DNA of 64,000 nt from Halosegnis longus (GTDB lineage: Archaea; Halobacteriota; Halobacteria; Halobacteriales; Haloarculaceae). Positions 8,585 through 18,400 of this stretch are shown here, piece by piece. Every line of letters begins with the position of its first letter. The stretch's first letter is position 1. The notes beneath the pieces are model-generated. The model had not been told where the DNA came from. It searched no databases and saw only the letters and a list, made by a program, of their open reading frames with translations. Position numbers and translations under genes: made by a program. Location of the stretch: assembly GCF_009663395.1 (NCBI RefSeq), contig NZ_QKNW01000001.1, positions 1,674,001 through 1,738,000 of the forward strand, given 5' to 3'.

Positions 8585-10501
8585 CTACTTAAATCGGAAC
8601 GTCTCCAGATTCTTCGGGGCGAAGGTGCGCATGTTGTACTCGTGGTACAGCGCGCTGGAGAAGTCCTGCACGGACGACTCGTCGCCGTGGACACACAACA
8701 CCTTCTCCGGGCGCGGATTCATCGTCTTCACGAAGTTCTCCAGCCCCTGTCGGTCGGCGTGACCGGAGAAGCCGTCGACGGTCTCCACGTCCATCTTCAG
8801 GGTGAGGTTGCCGGAGCGGCGGCCGTCGTTCATCGGAATCTCGTCCCAGCCGTTCTGGATGCGCCGACCGAGCGTCCCCTGTGCCTGATAGCCGACGAAG
8901 ACGAGGCGGTTGTCCGGGTCGGGACCGAAGTGGTGGAGCCACGACATGATGGGACCGCCGGTGACCATCCCCGACGTGGAGAGCACGATACACGGGCCGC
9001 CGTCGGCTACCTCCTGTCGCTCCTCCTCGCCGCCGTCGATGTGGTTGAACTGGTCGGCGAGGAACGGGTTCTCGTCGTCGTGGAAGATGCGGTCGCGGAG
9101 GTCATCGCGCAGGTATTCGGGGTAGGTTGTGTGAATCGCCGTCGCCTCCCAAATCATCCCGTCGAGGTGGACCGGCATCTCCGGGATGTCGCCGCTCCGC
9201 ATTGCTTCCTCCAGAACGAGCATGATTTCCTGTGACCGGCCGACCGCGAAGGCCGGAATCACGACCTTGCCGTCGCGCTCGTACGCCTCGTTGATGACCT
9301 TCTTGAGCCTGCGCTCGGAGTCGGCCTGGTCGGTCTGGTAGTCGTTGCGCCCGCCGTAGGTCGACTCCATGACGAGCGTCTCGACGCGCGGGAACTCGTT
9401 GACGGCACCGTTGAACAGGCGGGTGTCGTCGTAGTGGATGTCGCCGGAGAAGGCGACGTTGTAGAGCCCGTCGCCGATGTGGAAGTGGCTCACGGCGGAA
9501 CCGAGAATGTGCCCGGCGTTGTGCATCGTGAGCTTTACGTCCGGCGCGATGTCCGTCACGTCGCCGTACTCGATGGGGACGGTGTGTTTGATGGCCTCAC
9601 GGACCTGCGAGGACTCGTACGGAGGCGTGCGCCCCTCCTTGGCCGCCACGTCGAGGTAGTCGAGCGTGAGCAGTCCCATCAGGTCGCGCGTCGGTTCCGT
9701 GCAGTAAATCGGGCCGTCGTAGCCGTACTTGAACAGGAGCGGAATCAGCGCCGAGTGGTCGAGGTGGGCGTGGGTGAGCACGACCGCGTCGATGGTGTTC
9801 GCGCCGGCACCGAGCGCCTCCGGCACCTGCAGGTAGGGCACCTCGCCCTCCGCGCCGGGTTTGTCGCCGCAGTCGACGAGGATGCGCGTCTCCGGCGTCG
9901 AGATGATGAAGCTCGCGCGGCCGACCTCGCGACAGCAGCCGAGCGTCGTAATCCGGACCCACTCGTCGTCGGACATCTCCTCACGGTGAATCTGGCGGCC
10001 GACGCGTTCGAGGATGTCACGTCGCTCTTCGCGCTCCTGTTTGAGGAAGTTCCGGACGTTCGAGACCGTCGAGGACTCGATTGGTGGCGTCCGGACGACC
10101 TCGGGCGTCCAGCCGACCTCCTGGGTAATCTCGCGGAGGGTGGAGCCGTGGCGGCCGATGACCATCCCCGGCTTCTCGGCTTCGATGAAGATCTCCCCGG
10201 TGTCGGTGTGGAAATCGAGGTCGGTGACGCCGGCTTCCTCGGGGATGATATCACGGACCGTATCCTCGGCCTCACGCGGATGTGAGAGCACGTCCGGGTC
10301 CGGCCGAACGGTGATGCGCTTTCGAAGCTTGGAGGCGAGCCGGCGAACGAGGTCGCCGTCGCTGGCGAACTCCTTCGGGTCGCGCGTATACACGACCAGC
10401 TCCGGTCCCTCGTAGGTCACGTCCGAGATAGTGATATCCGAAGGAACCTCGTCTTCGATCTCTGCTTGTAGGTCGTCGAGTTGCCGCTCTACTGAGCTCA
10501 T
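8585..10501 (-). CDS. Beta-CASP ribonuclease aCPSF1 (KH-domain transcription-termination factor)
   Basis: 638 residues. Two N-terminal KH-like domains (about 1-145; GMVIGRHGSTLREITQEVGW carries the GxxG loop) precede a metallo-beta-lactamase domain. Zinc ligands are VVLTHAHLDHSALIPLL (motif 2), MHNAGHILGSA and AFSGDIHYDD. The beta-CASP region has VVIPAFAVGRSQEIM (motif A), LSTSGMVTGGP and GFSGHADRQGL (motif C). aCPSF1/FttA is an endoribonuclease that cleaves nascent transcripts after U-rich sites and drives archaeal transcription termination; it is nearly universal in Archaea. Length and domain order are standard. Confidence 0.96.
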   Translation of the reverse strand: MSSVERQLDDLQAEIEDEVPSDITISDVTYEGPELVVYTRDPKEFASDGDLVRRLASKLRKRITVRPDPDVLSHPREAEDTVRDIIPEEAGVTDLDFHTDTGEIFIEAEKPGMVIGRHGSTLREITQEVGWTPEVVRTPPIESSTVSNVRNFLKQEREERRDILERVGRQIHREEMSDDEWVRITTLGCCREVGRASFIISTPETRILVDCGDKPGAEGEVPYLQVPEALGAGANTIDAVVLTHAHLDHSALIPLLFKYGYDGPIYCTEPTRDLMGLLTLDYLDVAAKEGRTPPYESSQVREAIKHTVPIEYGDVTDIAPDVKLTMHNAGHILGSAVSHFHIGDGLYNVAFSGDIHYDDTRLFNGAVNEFPRVETLVMESTYGGRNDYQTDQADSERRLKKVINEAYERDGKVVIPAFAVGRSQEIMLVLEEAMRSGDIPEMPVHLDGMIWEATAIHTTYPEYLRDDLRDRIFHDDENPFLADQFNHIDGGEEERQEVADGGPCIVLSTSGMVTGGPIMSWLHHFGPDPDNRLVFVGYQAQGTLGRRIQNGWDEIPMNDGRRSGNLTLKMDVETVDGFSGHADRQGLENFVKTMNPRPEKVLCVHGDESSVQDFSSALYHEYNMRTFAPKNLETFRFK

Positions 10502-10734
10502 AGGTAGTAGGTGGGGCCCGGAACGCGCTGCGGCGCTGTCTCAACTGCAGACTGCGACGCGGCGCTTGTGTACGTAATCGTCATACGGTTTCTCAGTCAC
10601 GCGCAGTGACTGCGGGACACTGTACCGGAAAACCCGCTTACATCGGTGTAGGATTCCATTCGCATAAAAGGCTTCCCAAAGCGGGAACCGACGGCGACGG
10701 GAACACTTCTAACCGACCGCTTACACACTCCGGT

Positions 10735-11424
10735 ATGTCGTTTCTCGCAGACTTCCGTACGGGCGCACGCGATACCGCCCCTGTCGTCCTCGGTATCATC
10801 CCGTTCGGGCTGGTCGCCGGCGCGGCCGCCGTCGAGGCCGGACTCACCGGCGGACAGGCCCTCGGCCTCTCGGTTATCGTCTTCGCGGGCGCATCCCAAC
10901 TCGCGGCTATCGGCCTGCTCGGTGACGGTGCGCCCTTGGCCGTCGTCGTCGGCACCGTGCTCGTCATCAATCTCCGGATGGTGATGTACTCCGCGTCGAT
11001 TGCCCCGCACATCGCTCGGGCGCGTCGTCGGTGGAAGGCGCTCGGTGCGTATCTCCTCACCGACCAGGCGTACGCCCTCTCGCTCGCGAAGTTCCGCAAC
11101 TCCGAGACCGCAGGTATCGGCTACTATCTCGGCACCGCCGCCCCGCTGTGGGTGTGTTGGCAACTCTGTACCGTCCTCGGCGTCGTCGTCGGGGCACGCG
11201 TCCCGCCGTGGCTTCCCCTCGATTTTGCGCTCCCGTTGGTCTTTCTCGCCCTGCTCGTCCCCGCAGTCGAGGACGGCGCGACCGGGATGGCGGCGCTCGT
11301 CGGTGGGACGCTCACCACAGTCGCCGTCGGCCTACCGTACGAACTCGCGCTCCCGGTCGGGGCCGTCGCGGGTGTGGTCGCCGGTGTCGCCACCGACGCC
11401 GTCCTCGGGGGTGAGCCGCCGTGA
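10735..11424 (+). CDS. azlC: AzlC family amino-acid permease subunit
   Basis: 229 residues from ATG 10735 (MSFLADFRTGARDTAPVVLG). The conserved AzlC block FAGASQLAAIGLLGDGAPL and VLVINLRMVMYSASIAPHI are present, with about seven to eight hydrophobic segments. AzlC and AzlD together export branched-chain amino acids or analogues in characterised bacteria (BrnFE/AzlCD family). The downstream azlD starts with GTG inside this stop codon (GTGA), so the two are translationally coupled. The real substrate in this organism is not known. Confidence 0.92.
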   Translation: MSFLADFRTGARDTAPVVLGIIPFGLVAGAAAVEAGLTGGQALGLSVIVFAGASQLAAIGLLGDGAPLAVVVGTVLVINLRMVMYSASIAPHIARARRRWKALGAYLLTDQAYALSLAKFRNSETAGIGYYLGTAAPLWVCWQLCTVLGVVVGARVPPWLPLDFALPLVFLALLVPAVEDGATGMAALVGGTLTTVAVGLPYELALPVGAVAGVVAGVATDAVLGGEPP

Positions 11425-11783
11425 CCGCCTCGAACACGACCATCTGGCTCGCCATCCTCATCGGCGGGGTCGGCACGTACGCGATTCGCGGCTCGTTCAT
11501 CGCGCTGTACGGTCGGCTCGAACTTCCGGCGGGCGTCGAGAACGCGCTCCGATTCGTGCCGGCGGCCGTCCTCGCCGCGCTCGTCGTCCCCGAACTCGCA
11601 CAGGTGGACGGAACGCCGGTCGCACAGACCGGACTGCCACCGGGGGAGGCCGTCGTCGAGCTCATCACGGGTGACCGCGTGCTCGCGGGACTGCTCGCGG
11701 CCGTCGCCGCCTACGTGACCGAGGACGTACTCGCCACCATCGTCGTCGGGATGGGCGCGCTGCTCGCGCTCGGGGCACTGTAG
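11421..11783 (+). CDS. azlD: AzlD domain small permease subunit
   Basis: 120 residues from GTG 11421. Four hydrophobic segments, with GVGTYAIRGSFIALYG and NALRFVPAAVLAALVVPEL as AzlD hallmarks, and TEDVLATIVVGMGALLAL at the C-terminus. This is the partner of AzlC and completes the exporter. The length of about 110-120 is usual. The acidic loop between the second and third segments is typical haloarchaeal sequence. Confidence 0.9.
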   Translation: MTASNTTIWLAILIGGVGTYAIRGSFIALYGRLELPAGVENALRFVPAAVLAALVVPELAQVDGTPVAQTGLPPGEAVVELITGDRVLAGLLAAVAAYVTEDVLATIVVGMGALLALGAL

Positions 11784-11819
11784 CAGAACAGCCTTTGCTC
11801 CGGGTGTCTCGTTCCCGAT

Positions 11820-12047
11820 ATGGGACTTCGGTCACGGCTCCGCGCCCCGCTGCAGGCGCGCCGGCGCGTCGTCGTCAAGACGGCCTGCTACCGACTCGTG
11901 ATGGTGTGCGTCTCGATTCTCGTCGCGTATCTCGTTGTGGGGGATGTGAGCGACGCGCTCTCGATTGGCCTGATTACGAACGTCGTGAAGACGCTCACCT
12001 ACTACGGCTACGAACGGCTCTGGGACCGTATCGCGTGGGGAACCTAA
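11820..12047 (+). CDS. DUF2061 small membrane protein
   Basis: 75 residues, MGLRSRLRAPLQARR at the start, then VVVKTACYRLVMVCVSILVA, the DUF2061 signature (KT-x-YR), a second helix and TLTYYGYERLWDRIAWG at the end. DUF2061 proteins are two-helix membrane proteins. In bacteria some are fused to or sit near sulfate-activation genes, but here no such genes are adjacent. It stands alone between azlD and proS. Confidence 0.85.
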   Translation: MGLRSRLRAPLQARRRVVVKTACYRLVMVCVSILVAYLVVGDVSDALSIGLITNVVKTLTYYGYERLWDRIAWGT

Positions 12048-12097
12048 CGGCGGGCGGAAACGACCGTGTTTAAGCGACCGCCCGGACACGATAGCGT

Positions 12098-13570
12098 ATG
12101 AGCGACGACGGCGACGAGTCCGATGCGCAGTCTCTCGGCATCACGAAACGCAAGGAGTACGAGACCGGCGAGTGGTACGCGGAGGTCGTCCAGAAGGCCG
12201 ACCTCGCGGACTACGCTCCGATGGGCGGGTTCATCGTCGTGAAACCACGCGGCTACGCGCTGTGGGAACAGGTCCAGGAGAACCTCGACTCGTGGTTCAA
12301 GGCCACCGGCGTCGAGAACGCCTACTTCCCGATGATGATTCCCGAGTCGTATCTCGAACGGGAATCCGACATCGTGGAAGGGTTCGACCCCGAGGTGGCG
12401 TGGGTCACCCACGGCGGTCACGAGGAGCTGGAGGAGCGACTCGCCGTTCGACCGACGTCGGAGTCCATCATCACGCCGTACATGGCCGAGTGGACGCGGT
12501 CTCACCGCGACCTCCCGCTGCGATTGAATCAGTGGTGTTCGGTCGTGCGCTGGGAGGCGACGGACACCAAGCCGTTCTTCCGGACCAAGGAGTTCCTCTG
12601 GCAGGAGGGCCACACCGCCCACGAGAGCGAAGCGGACGCGTGGGAGGAGACGATGACCCGCCTCGAACAGTACAACCGCCTCTACGAGGACGTGCTGGCG
12701 ATGCCGACCACGCTCGGCCGCAAGCCCGACCACGACAAGTTCCCCGGCGGCGAGACGACGACGACCGTCGAGGCGCTGATGCCCGACGGCAAGTCGCTGC
12801 AGGCGGGGACGAGCCACTATCTCGGCACCGGCTTCGCCGAGGCCTACGACCTCACCTACCGCGACGAAGACGAGGAAGAGCAGGTGTGTCACACCACTTC
12901 GTGGGGGCTGTCGTGGCGCGCACTCGGCGGACTCATCATGACTCACTCCGACGATCAGGGCCTCGTGCTCCCGCCGACGGTCGCGCCCGAGCAGGTCGTC
13001 ATCGTCCCCATCTGGCAGGAGGACACCCGCGAGGAGGTGCTCGAGTACTGCGAGCAGCTCCACGCCGAGCTCGACGCCGACGGCGTCCGGGTCGTCCTCG
13101 ACGACCGCGACGAGCGCAACCCCGGCTTCAAGTTCAACGAGTGGGAGCTGAAGGGCACCCCCGTCCGCATTGAGGTCGGTCCGAACGAGGTCGACGACGA
13201 GGAGATTACCCTGGTCCACCGGCCGGACGGCGAGACCGAGACGGCCGCCCGCGAGGACCTCACCGACGCGACCGAGGACGCCCTCGATACGGTGTACGCG
13301 AAGCTGTACGCCGACGCCGAGGCGAATCTGGAGGAGAACGTGCGCGAGGCCCACGGCCGCGGCGAGATTCTCGGCACGCTCGGCCAACACGGCGGCTACG
13401 TCAAGACCGGCTGGTGTGGCGAGGAGGCGTGTGAGACGGAAATCAAAGACCAGATCGCGGCCGAAATCGTGATGCTCCCGCTGGAAGAAGACACCGACCC
13501 CGTCCACGAGACCTGTGGCGTCTGTGGCGAGGACGCGACGGAGACGGCGTTCTTCGCGAAGAACTACTAA
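12098..13570 (+). CDS. proS: Proline--tRNA ligase
   Basis: 490 residues. The class II core shows motif 2 in WCSVVRWEATDTKPFFRTKE, with RPTSESIITPYMAEW and the proline site around KEFLWQEGHTAHES. The anticodon-binding domain starts near VVIVPIWQED. The C-terminal zinc-binding-like domain (CGEEACETEIKD ... ETCGVCGE) and the terminal KNY tyrosine are typical of the archaeal/eukaryal ProS type, which lacks the bacterial editing insertion. It charges tRNA-Pro. Transcription ends into a structured repeat with a T6 run right after the stop codon. Confidence 0.97.
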   Translation: MSDDGDESDAQSLGITKRKEYETGEWYAEVVQKADLADYAPMGGFIVVKPRGYALWEQVQENLDSWFKATGVENAYFPMMIPESYLERESDIVEGFDPEVAWVTHGGHEELEERLAVRPTSESIITPYMAEWTRSHRDLPLRLNQWCSVVRWEATDTKPFFRTKEFLWQEGHTAHESEADAWEETMTRLEQYNRLYEDVLAMPTTLGRKPDHDKFPGGETTTTVEALMPDGKSLQAGTSHYLGTGFAEAYDLTYRDEDEEEQVCHTTSWGLSWRALGGLIMTHSDDQGLVLPPTVAPEQVVIVPIWQEDTREEVLEYCEQLHAELDADGVRVVLDDRDERNPGFKFNEWELKGTPVRIEVGPNEVDDEEITLVHRPDGETETAAREDLTDATEDALDTVYAKLYADAEANLEENVREAHGRGEILGTLGQHGGYVKTGWCGEEACETEIKDQIAAEIVMLPLEEDTDPVHETCGVCGEDATETAFFAKNY

Positions 13571-13715
13571 CGCACTTTTTTGCCGACTCGGGCTTCCTCG
13601 CGCGCCTTCGGCGCGCTGTGGGAGCCACTCGCGGCAAAAACCTGCACTAAAAACCGCAGCCGCGCCTCCCGTCGGTCGGCTCGGGGAAACGACTCGCTCG
13701 GCGTATGCTTGTGGG
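13571..13715 (+). repeat. Dispersed structured intergenic repeat, copy B
   Basis: This starts directly after the proS stop. It has a T6 run, TTTTTTGCCG pairing with CGGCAAAAA, the inner hairpin GCGCGCCTTCGGCGCGC, and a GGCTCGGGGAAACG end block. The arm opposite GGCTCGG carries one mismatch (CCGCGCC). The T-run could terminate proS transcription. Confidence 0.75.
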
Positions 13716-13816
13716 GTGGAGCGATTCGTGGTACTGTCATCGGTGTGGTGTTTTCCCCTTGATCCCTCGAAACACGCCAATTCTGCCCTCGCCTGGAGGT
13801 CACGCCGATGCAATGC

Positions 13817-13822
13817 TTATAT
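13817..13822 (+). promoter_or_regulatory. TATA box of a leaderless transcript
   Basis: TTATAT sits about 26 bases before ATG 13846, the spacing expected if transcription starts at the start codon. It supports the ATG 13846 start over longer alternatives. Confidence 0.6.
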
Positions 13823-13845
13823 CGCTGACCCGTCTTATCACGAGT

Positions 13846-14073
13846 ATGTTGAATCGACTCAAGGCGATGAATCAGGTCACCAAAATCGAGTACGGGTTGA
13901 TGGTCATGACAGCCCTGCTCGCGATTGGGGCCGGATTCGCACCGGTGGGGCGCGAGGAGAGCGTCCTCTTTGCGGCGGTGTTTCTCGGGATTACGATTGG
14001 TCTGTGGGTGTCACACCTGCTGACGATGTTACACACTGCGGTCGTGCAAAACGACGCTCGAACCAATGGCTGA
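13846..14073 (+). CDS. Small two-helix membrane protein
   Basis: 75 residues (MLNRLKAMNQVTKIEYG start), chosen because a TATA box lies about 26 bases upstream. Two hydrophobic segments, LMVMTALLAIGAGFAPVG and VLFAAVFLGITIGLWVSHLL, flank a short charged loop. No family is recognised. Its last eight bases overlap the start of the next membrane gene, so the two are probably one unit and their products may form one complex. Confidence 0.75.
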   Translation: MLNRLKAMNQVTKIEYGLMVMTALLAIGAGFAPVGREESVLFAAVFLGITIGLWVSHLLTMLHTAVVQNDARTNG

Positions 14074-14938
14074 GGACACACCACCGGGACAGGCAATCGG
14101 TGAGGAGTTCGGCAACTTCGCCAGCTTTGCGCTCGTCTCGGGGATGGTGTCTGCCATCTTCGTCGCGGCGTTCCTCACGGCGTTCCCGGGCCGTATCGGC
14201 CGGTACTTCGGTGGTATCGCCATCGCGGTGTTGCTCATCACCTTCGTCGTCGGGCTGACGCTCGACCTACTGGGCTTTTTCGGCAACGAGTCGTCGCTCA
14301 CCCGCGAGCAGGAATCGACGCCCTTCGAGGAGACCGACCGCTACCAGCGCGTCCGCTCACAGTCGAACGAGCCGCTGCCCCGTCAAATCAACTTCAACGA
14401 GGAAGTGACGGCGCTGAAAGAGTACTTCGACGGCGACGTACCACGGGCGGCACAGTCGTTCTTCATCGAGTACGAGAAGCTCAAATCCAGTAGTTCACGC
14501 CGGAAGACACAGGCAAGCAGCGTCCGGTCGGCGCTCAACCCTGTCCTCGCGTTGGTCGACGACGAGCAACTGGAAGCCGACCTCGAACAGATGGGTGAAG
14601 ACCTGTTCGCGTACATCAAATCCAACCCCGCGGAGAACATCATCGTCTCCGAGATGACGCTCACCCACGACGGCACCGAACAGTCCGTCATGGAGACGCA
14701 AGGGGAGACGGCCCACCTCACGGCCACCCTCCACAACGAGGGCGAGGCGGTCGAGGCCGAGCTCTCGATTCGGTTCACCAACCCGAACGGGGCGAAGATC
14801 ATGGAGACGACGCTCCCGACCGGCCGGCTCTCGACGGAGGAGCAAATCGAGGTCAGCACGGACCTCCTCGTCCCGCCCACGGCCACCGACATCCACTTTT
14901 CGATCATAAACGCACGGCAGGTGGACACGGCGGCCTGA
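14066..14938 (+). CDS. Membrane-anchored protein with C-terminal beta-sandwich-like domain
   Basis: 290 residues. Two N-terminal helices (FALVSGMVSAIFVAAFLTAF; GGIAIAVLLITFVVGLTLDL) are followed by a polar helical region (about 90-185). The C-terminal region (about 190-290) has alternating hydrophobic strands (IVSEMTLTHDGTEQS, AHLTATLHNEGEAVEAELSI, STDLLVPPTATDIHFSI) and reads like a CARDB/Ig-like fold. No known family is recognised. The gene overlaps the preceding two-helix gene by eight bases. Together they look like a small membrane module with unknown role; whether the C-terminal domain is outside or inside cannot be settled from two helices alone. Confidence 0.75.
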   Translation: MAEDTPPGQAIGEEFGNFASFALVSGMVSAIFVAAFLTAFPGRIGRYFGGIAIAVLLITFVVGLTLDLLGFFGNESSLTREQESTPFEETDRYQRVRSQSNEPLPRQINFNEEVTALKEYFDGDVPRAAQSFFIEYEKLKSSSSRRKTQASSVRSALNPVLALVDDEQLEADLEQMGEDLFAYIKSNPAENIIVSEMTLTHDGTEQSVMETQGETAHLTATLHNEGEAVEAELSIRFTNPNGAKIMETTLPTGRLSTEEQIEVSTDLLVPPTATDIHFSIINARQVDTAA

Positions 14939-14976
14939 CCCGAACCGTTTCCTCACTACCCGTCGTACCGTCTCCG

Positions 14977-15393
14977 ATGACCGAGCCCGCATTCGACGAG
15001 ATTCTCCCTGCTGTCGCCGGCATCGTCCCGACGACGGACGACCGACTGCTCTTCGTCCACAACGAGGTGTTCGACGCGTGGACGCTCCCGATGACAGCCG
15101 TCGAGCCGGGCGTCTCGCTGGAGACCGCCCTCCGAAACGAGGTCGAAACCGAGTCCGGACTCACCGCCGACCCGGTCGAACTCACCGGCGTCTACTCGAA
15201 TCCGAACGTGCAGGCCGTCCAGTACGAGTCGGGCGAACTCGTCCACTACGTGACGACGTGTTACCGGTGTCGCCCGGTCGACGCGCCGGCCTCGCTCGAC
15301 GGCTATCCCGACGCCGAACTGTTTTCGGTCGCCAACCACCCGTATCTCGGCTACATGCAGCAGTGGCTCGACGACGGTCTCGCCGTCGAATAA
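14977..15393 (+). CDS. Nudix-fold protein with degenerate catalytic box
   Basis: 138 residues. The fold is recognisable: ILPAVAGIVPTTDDRLLFVHN, WTLPMTAVEPGVSLETALR, NEVETESGL, then ELVHYVTTCYRCRP. Against the Nudix consensus Gx5Ex7REUxEExGU, the Gly is Thr, the first Glu is Val, the Arg is Asn and one of the two central Glu is Thr, leaving only two acidic ligands. Catalysis like a normal Nudix hydrolase is therefore doubtful; it may bind a nucleotide-like ligand or have an altered site. It ends immediately before the palindromic promoter region of gltB. Confidence 0.8.
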   Translation: MTEPAFDEILPAVAGIVPTTDDRLLFVHNEVFDAWTLPMTAVEPGVSLETALRNEVETESGLTADPVELTGVYSNPNVQAVQYESGELVHYVTTCYRCRPVDAPASLDGYPDAELFSVANHPYLGYMQQWLDDGLAVE

Positions 15394-15407
15394 CGCCTAT
15401 ATAGGCG
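15394..15407 (+). promoter_or_regulatory. Perfect 14-bp palindrome overlapping a TATA box before gltB
   Basis: CGCCTATATAGGCG is self-complementary over all 14 bases. It begins right after the stop codon of the Nudix-like gene and embeds the TATATA element. A dimeric repressor bound here would block TBP. A transcript from it would start near 15426. Confidence 0.55.
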
Positions 15408-15434
15408 GTCAGAATTCTCGAAGGTACATAATAT

Positions 15435-15448
15435 GGGTCTAATGACCC
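15435..15448 (+). promoter_or_regulatory. Inverted repeat in the gltB leader
   Basis: GGGTC-TAAT-GACCC is a five-base-pair inverted repeat in the roughly 70-base stretch between the proposed transcription start and the gltB start codon. It may be a second operator or a leader hairpin. Confidence 0.4.
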
Positions 15449-15498
15449 CTTACATTTGGAGCGGAACAAAGATAAGGTCCAGACGGCTAGCAATGGTA

Positions 15499-18400
15499 AT
15501 GCCTGACAACGCACACGGGGGGGCCACTGAGCTACTTGCCGACCCCGACGAGACGCGCGCGAACTGCGGGGTCGGCGTCGTATTTGACCTCGACGGCGGC
15601 GCGAGCCACCAGCCCATCGCCGAAGGACTGGAACTGCTCGGTAACCTCGAACACCGCGGCACCACCGGCGCGGACCCGAACACCGGTGACGGCGCGGGGA
15701 TTCTTCTCCAGATACCGGACCAGTTCTACCGCGAGGAACTCGACGTGTCGCTCCCGCCGGCCCGCGAGTACGCCGTCGGCACCGTCTTTCTCCCGCCGAA
15801 CGAGAACGCCGCCGGCGACCTGCGTGACATGGTCGCCGACGAGTTCACCACACACGGACTTGAGGTGTTGACGTGGCGAGCCGTCGAGACGAACAACGAC
15901 GACCTCGGGCCGACCGCGCTGGAGTCGGAGCCGCGCATCGAACAGGTGTTCGTCGCGCCCGAGACCGACCTCGACGGCGAGTCGTTCGACCGCCGACTCT
16001 ACGAGGCCCGCCGCGCCGTCGAGACCCGCATCGAGGACACCCGCCCGCCCGGCGGTGGCCGCTTCTACGTCTGCTCGCTCGACCGCAAGACCGTCGTCTA
16101 CAAGGGACTGCTCACCGCCGAGCAGCTGGTCGAGTATTTCCCGGAACTCTCCGACGAGCGGGTCGCCTCCACGTTCGCGATGGTCCACGCCCGGTTCTCG
16201 ACGAACACGCTCGGCGCGTGGCACCTCGCGCACCCGTACCGGAACATCATCCACAACGGCGAGTTCAACACCATCAAGGGGAACGTCAACTGGATGCGGG
16301 CCCGCGAGACCGATATCGACCACGACGGCCTCGACGTGGACACGGTCAAGCCAATCATCGACGACCCCGACCAATCCGACACCGCGAGCGTCGACAACGC
16401 GCTCGAACTGCTGATGCAGGGCGGCCGGAACCTCCCGCACGCGCTCCGCATGCTCATCCCCGAAGCGTGGCGCGGCGAGGCGAATCAGGTGTCCGAGGAG
16501 CGCCGCGAGTTCTACGACTACCACGCCTCGCTCGTCGAGCCGTGGGACGGGCCGGCGCTCGTCTGTGCCACCGACGGCGACCGCATCGGTGCCGTGCTCG
16601 ACCGCAACGGCCTGCGGCCGTGTCGCTACGACGTGCGCGAGGACAACACCCTCGTGATGGCCAGCGAGGCCGGTGCGCTCGACACCGACCCCGCAGAGAT
16701 TCGCGAGCGCGGGCGGCTCTCGCCCGGCCAGCTGTTCCTCGTTGACCCCGAGGAGGGCCGCGTCGTCCCCGACGACGAGGTCTTCGATTCGCTCACCGAC
16801 GAGAAGTACGGCGAGTGGGTCCGCGACCAGCAGCTCCCGCTCGATTCGCTCGCCGACCACGACAGCCACGAGCCGAACGCCGGCGACGACCTCCGGGCGC
16901 GACAGGCGCTGTTCGGCTACACCCGCGACCAGCTCGACGAGATGCTCGAACCCATGGCCCGCGACGGGAAAGACCCCGTCGGCTCGATGGGCGACGACAC
17001 GCCGCTGTCGGTGCTCTCGGAGTTCAATCGGCCACTGTTCACCTACTTCAAACAGCTGTTCGCGCAGGTGTCGAACCCGCCACTCGATTACATCCGCGAG
17101 GAGATGGTCACGTCGATGGAGACGCGACTCGGCAACCAACGGAACCTCCTCGACGAGACGCGGGAACACGCAAAACAGGTCGTCGCCGAGTCGCCCGTCC
17201 TGACGAACGGGGAACTCGACGCGCTCCAGTCGCTCGACGGGAGCGACGACGTGAACGGGCTCTCGACCGTGACGCTTGACGCGACCTACGACACCGACGG
17301 CGACCTCGAAGCCGCCGTCCGCGAACTCCGGATGGAGGCGACCGCCGCCGCGAAGGAACACGACGTGCTCGTGCTCTCTGATCGCGACGCCGGGAGCGAC
17401 CGGCTTCCGATTCCCGCGCTCCTCGCGGTCGGTGGCGTCCACCACCACCTCGTCCGCAACGGGCTTCGCAACCGCGTCGAACTCGTGGCCGAATCGGGGG
17501 ACCCGCGCGAGGTCCACCACGTCGCCGCCTGCATCGGCTACGGTGCCGGAGCCGTCAATCCGTATCTCGCCTACGAGTCCGTCACCGACCTCGTGGCCGG
17601 CCCGGACGGGGCCGACGAGCAGACCGCACTCGGGGCGTACGTCCACGCGCTCGAAGACGGCGTGCTCAAGACGATGGCGAAGATGGGGATTTCGACGGTC
17701 GAGAGCTACCAGGGTGCCCAGATTTTCGAAGCCGTCGGACTGGATTCCGACTTCGTCGCCGAGTACTTCGAGGGGACGCCCGCCCGCACCGAGGGCATCG
17801 ACATCGACGACATCGAAAGCGACCTCCGGAAGCGCCACGCCGTCGCCTTCGGCGAAGGGGAACCGGAACTCGAACACCAGGGAGAGTACGACCATCGCTC
17901 GTCGGGGATGTTCCACGAGTGGAACCCCTCCACCGTGGGGACGCTCCAGCAGGCCGTTCGCTCGGGCGACTACGAGCAGTATCTCAAGTTCGCCGAGCAG
18001 ATGAACGACCAGCAGGACCAGCTCCAGACGCTGCGTGGGCTCCTCGAACTCGACTCCGACCGCGCGCCCGTCGCCGTCGAGGACGTGGAGCCGGTCGAAT
18101 CCATCGTCGAGCGGTTCGCCACCGCGCCGATGTCGCTCGGCTCGCTCTCGCCGGAGGCCCACGAGAACAACGCGATGGCGATGAACCGGCTCGGCGCGAA
18201 ATCCGGCACCGGCGAAGGCGGTGAGCCGCCGGAACGGTTCGACACCGAAAAGGAGTGTGCGGTCAAGCAGGTCGCGTCCGGCCGCTTCGGCGTCACGTCG
18301 GAGTATCTCGCCAACGCCGAGGAGATTCAGATTAAGATGGCACAGGGGTCCAAGCCCGGCGAGGGTGGCCACCTGCCCGGCGAGAAGGTCAACGAGATGA

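Noticed and set aside
15433-15498. Use of ATG 15433 as the gltB start
   Set aside because: It would add a basic, non-conserved segment and place the inverted repeat inside the coding region; ATG 15499 leaves the usual short propeptide.
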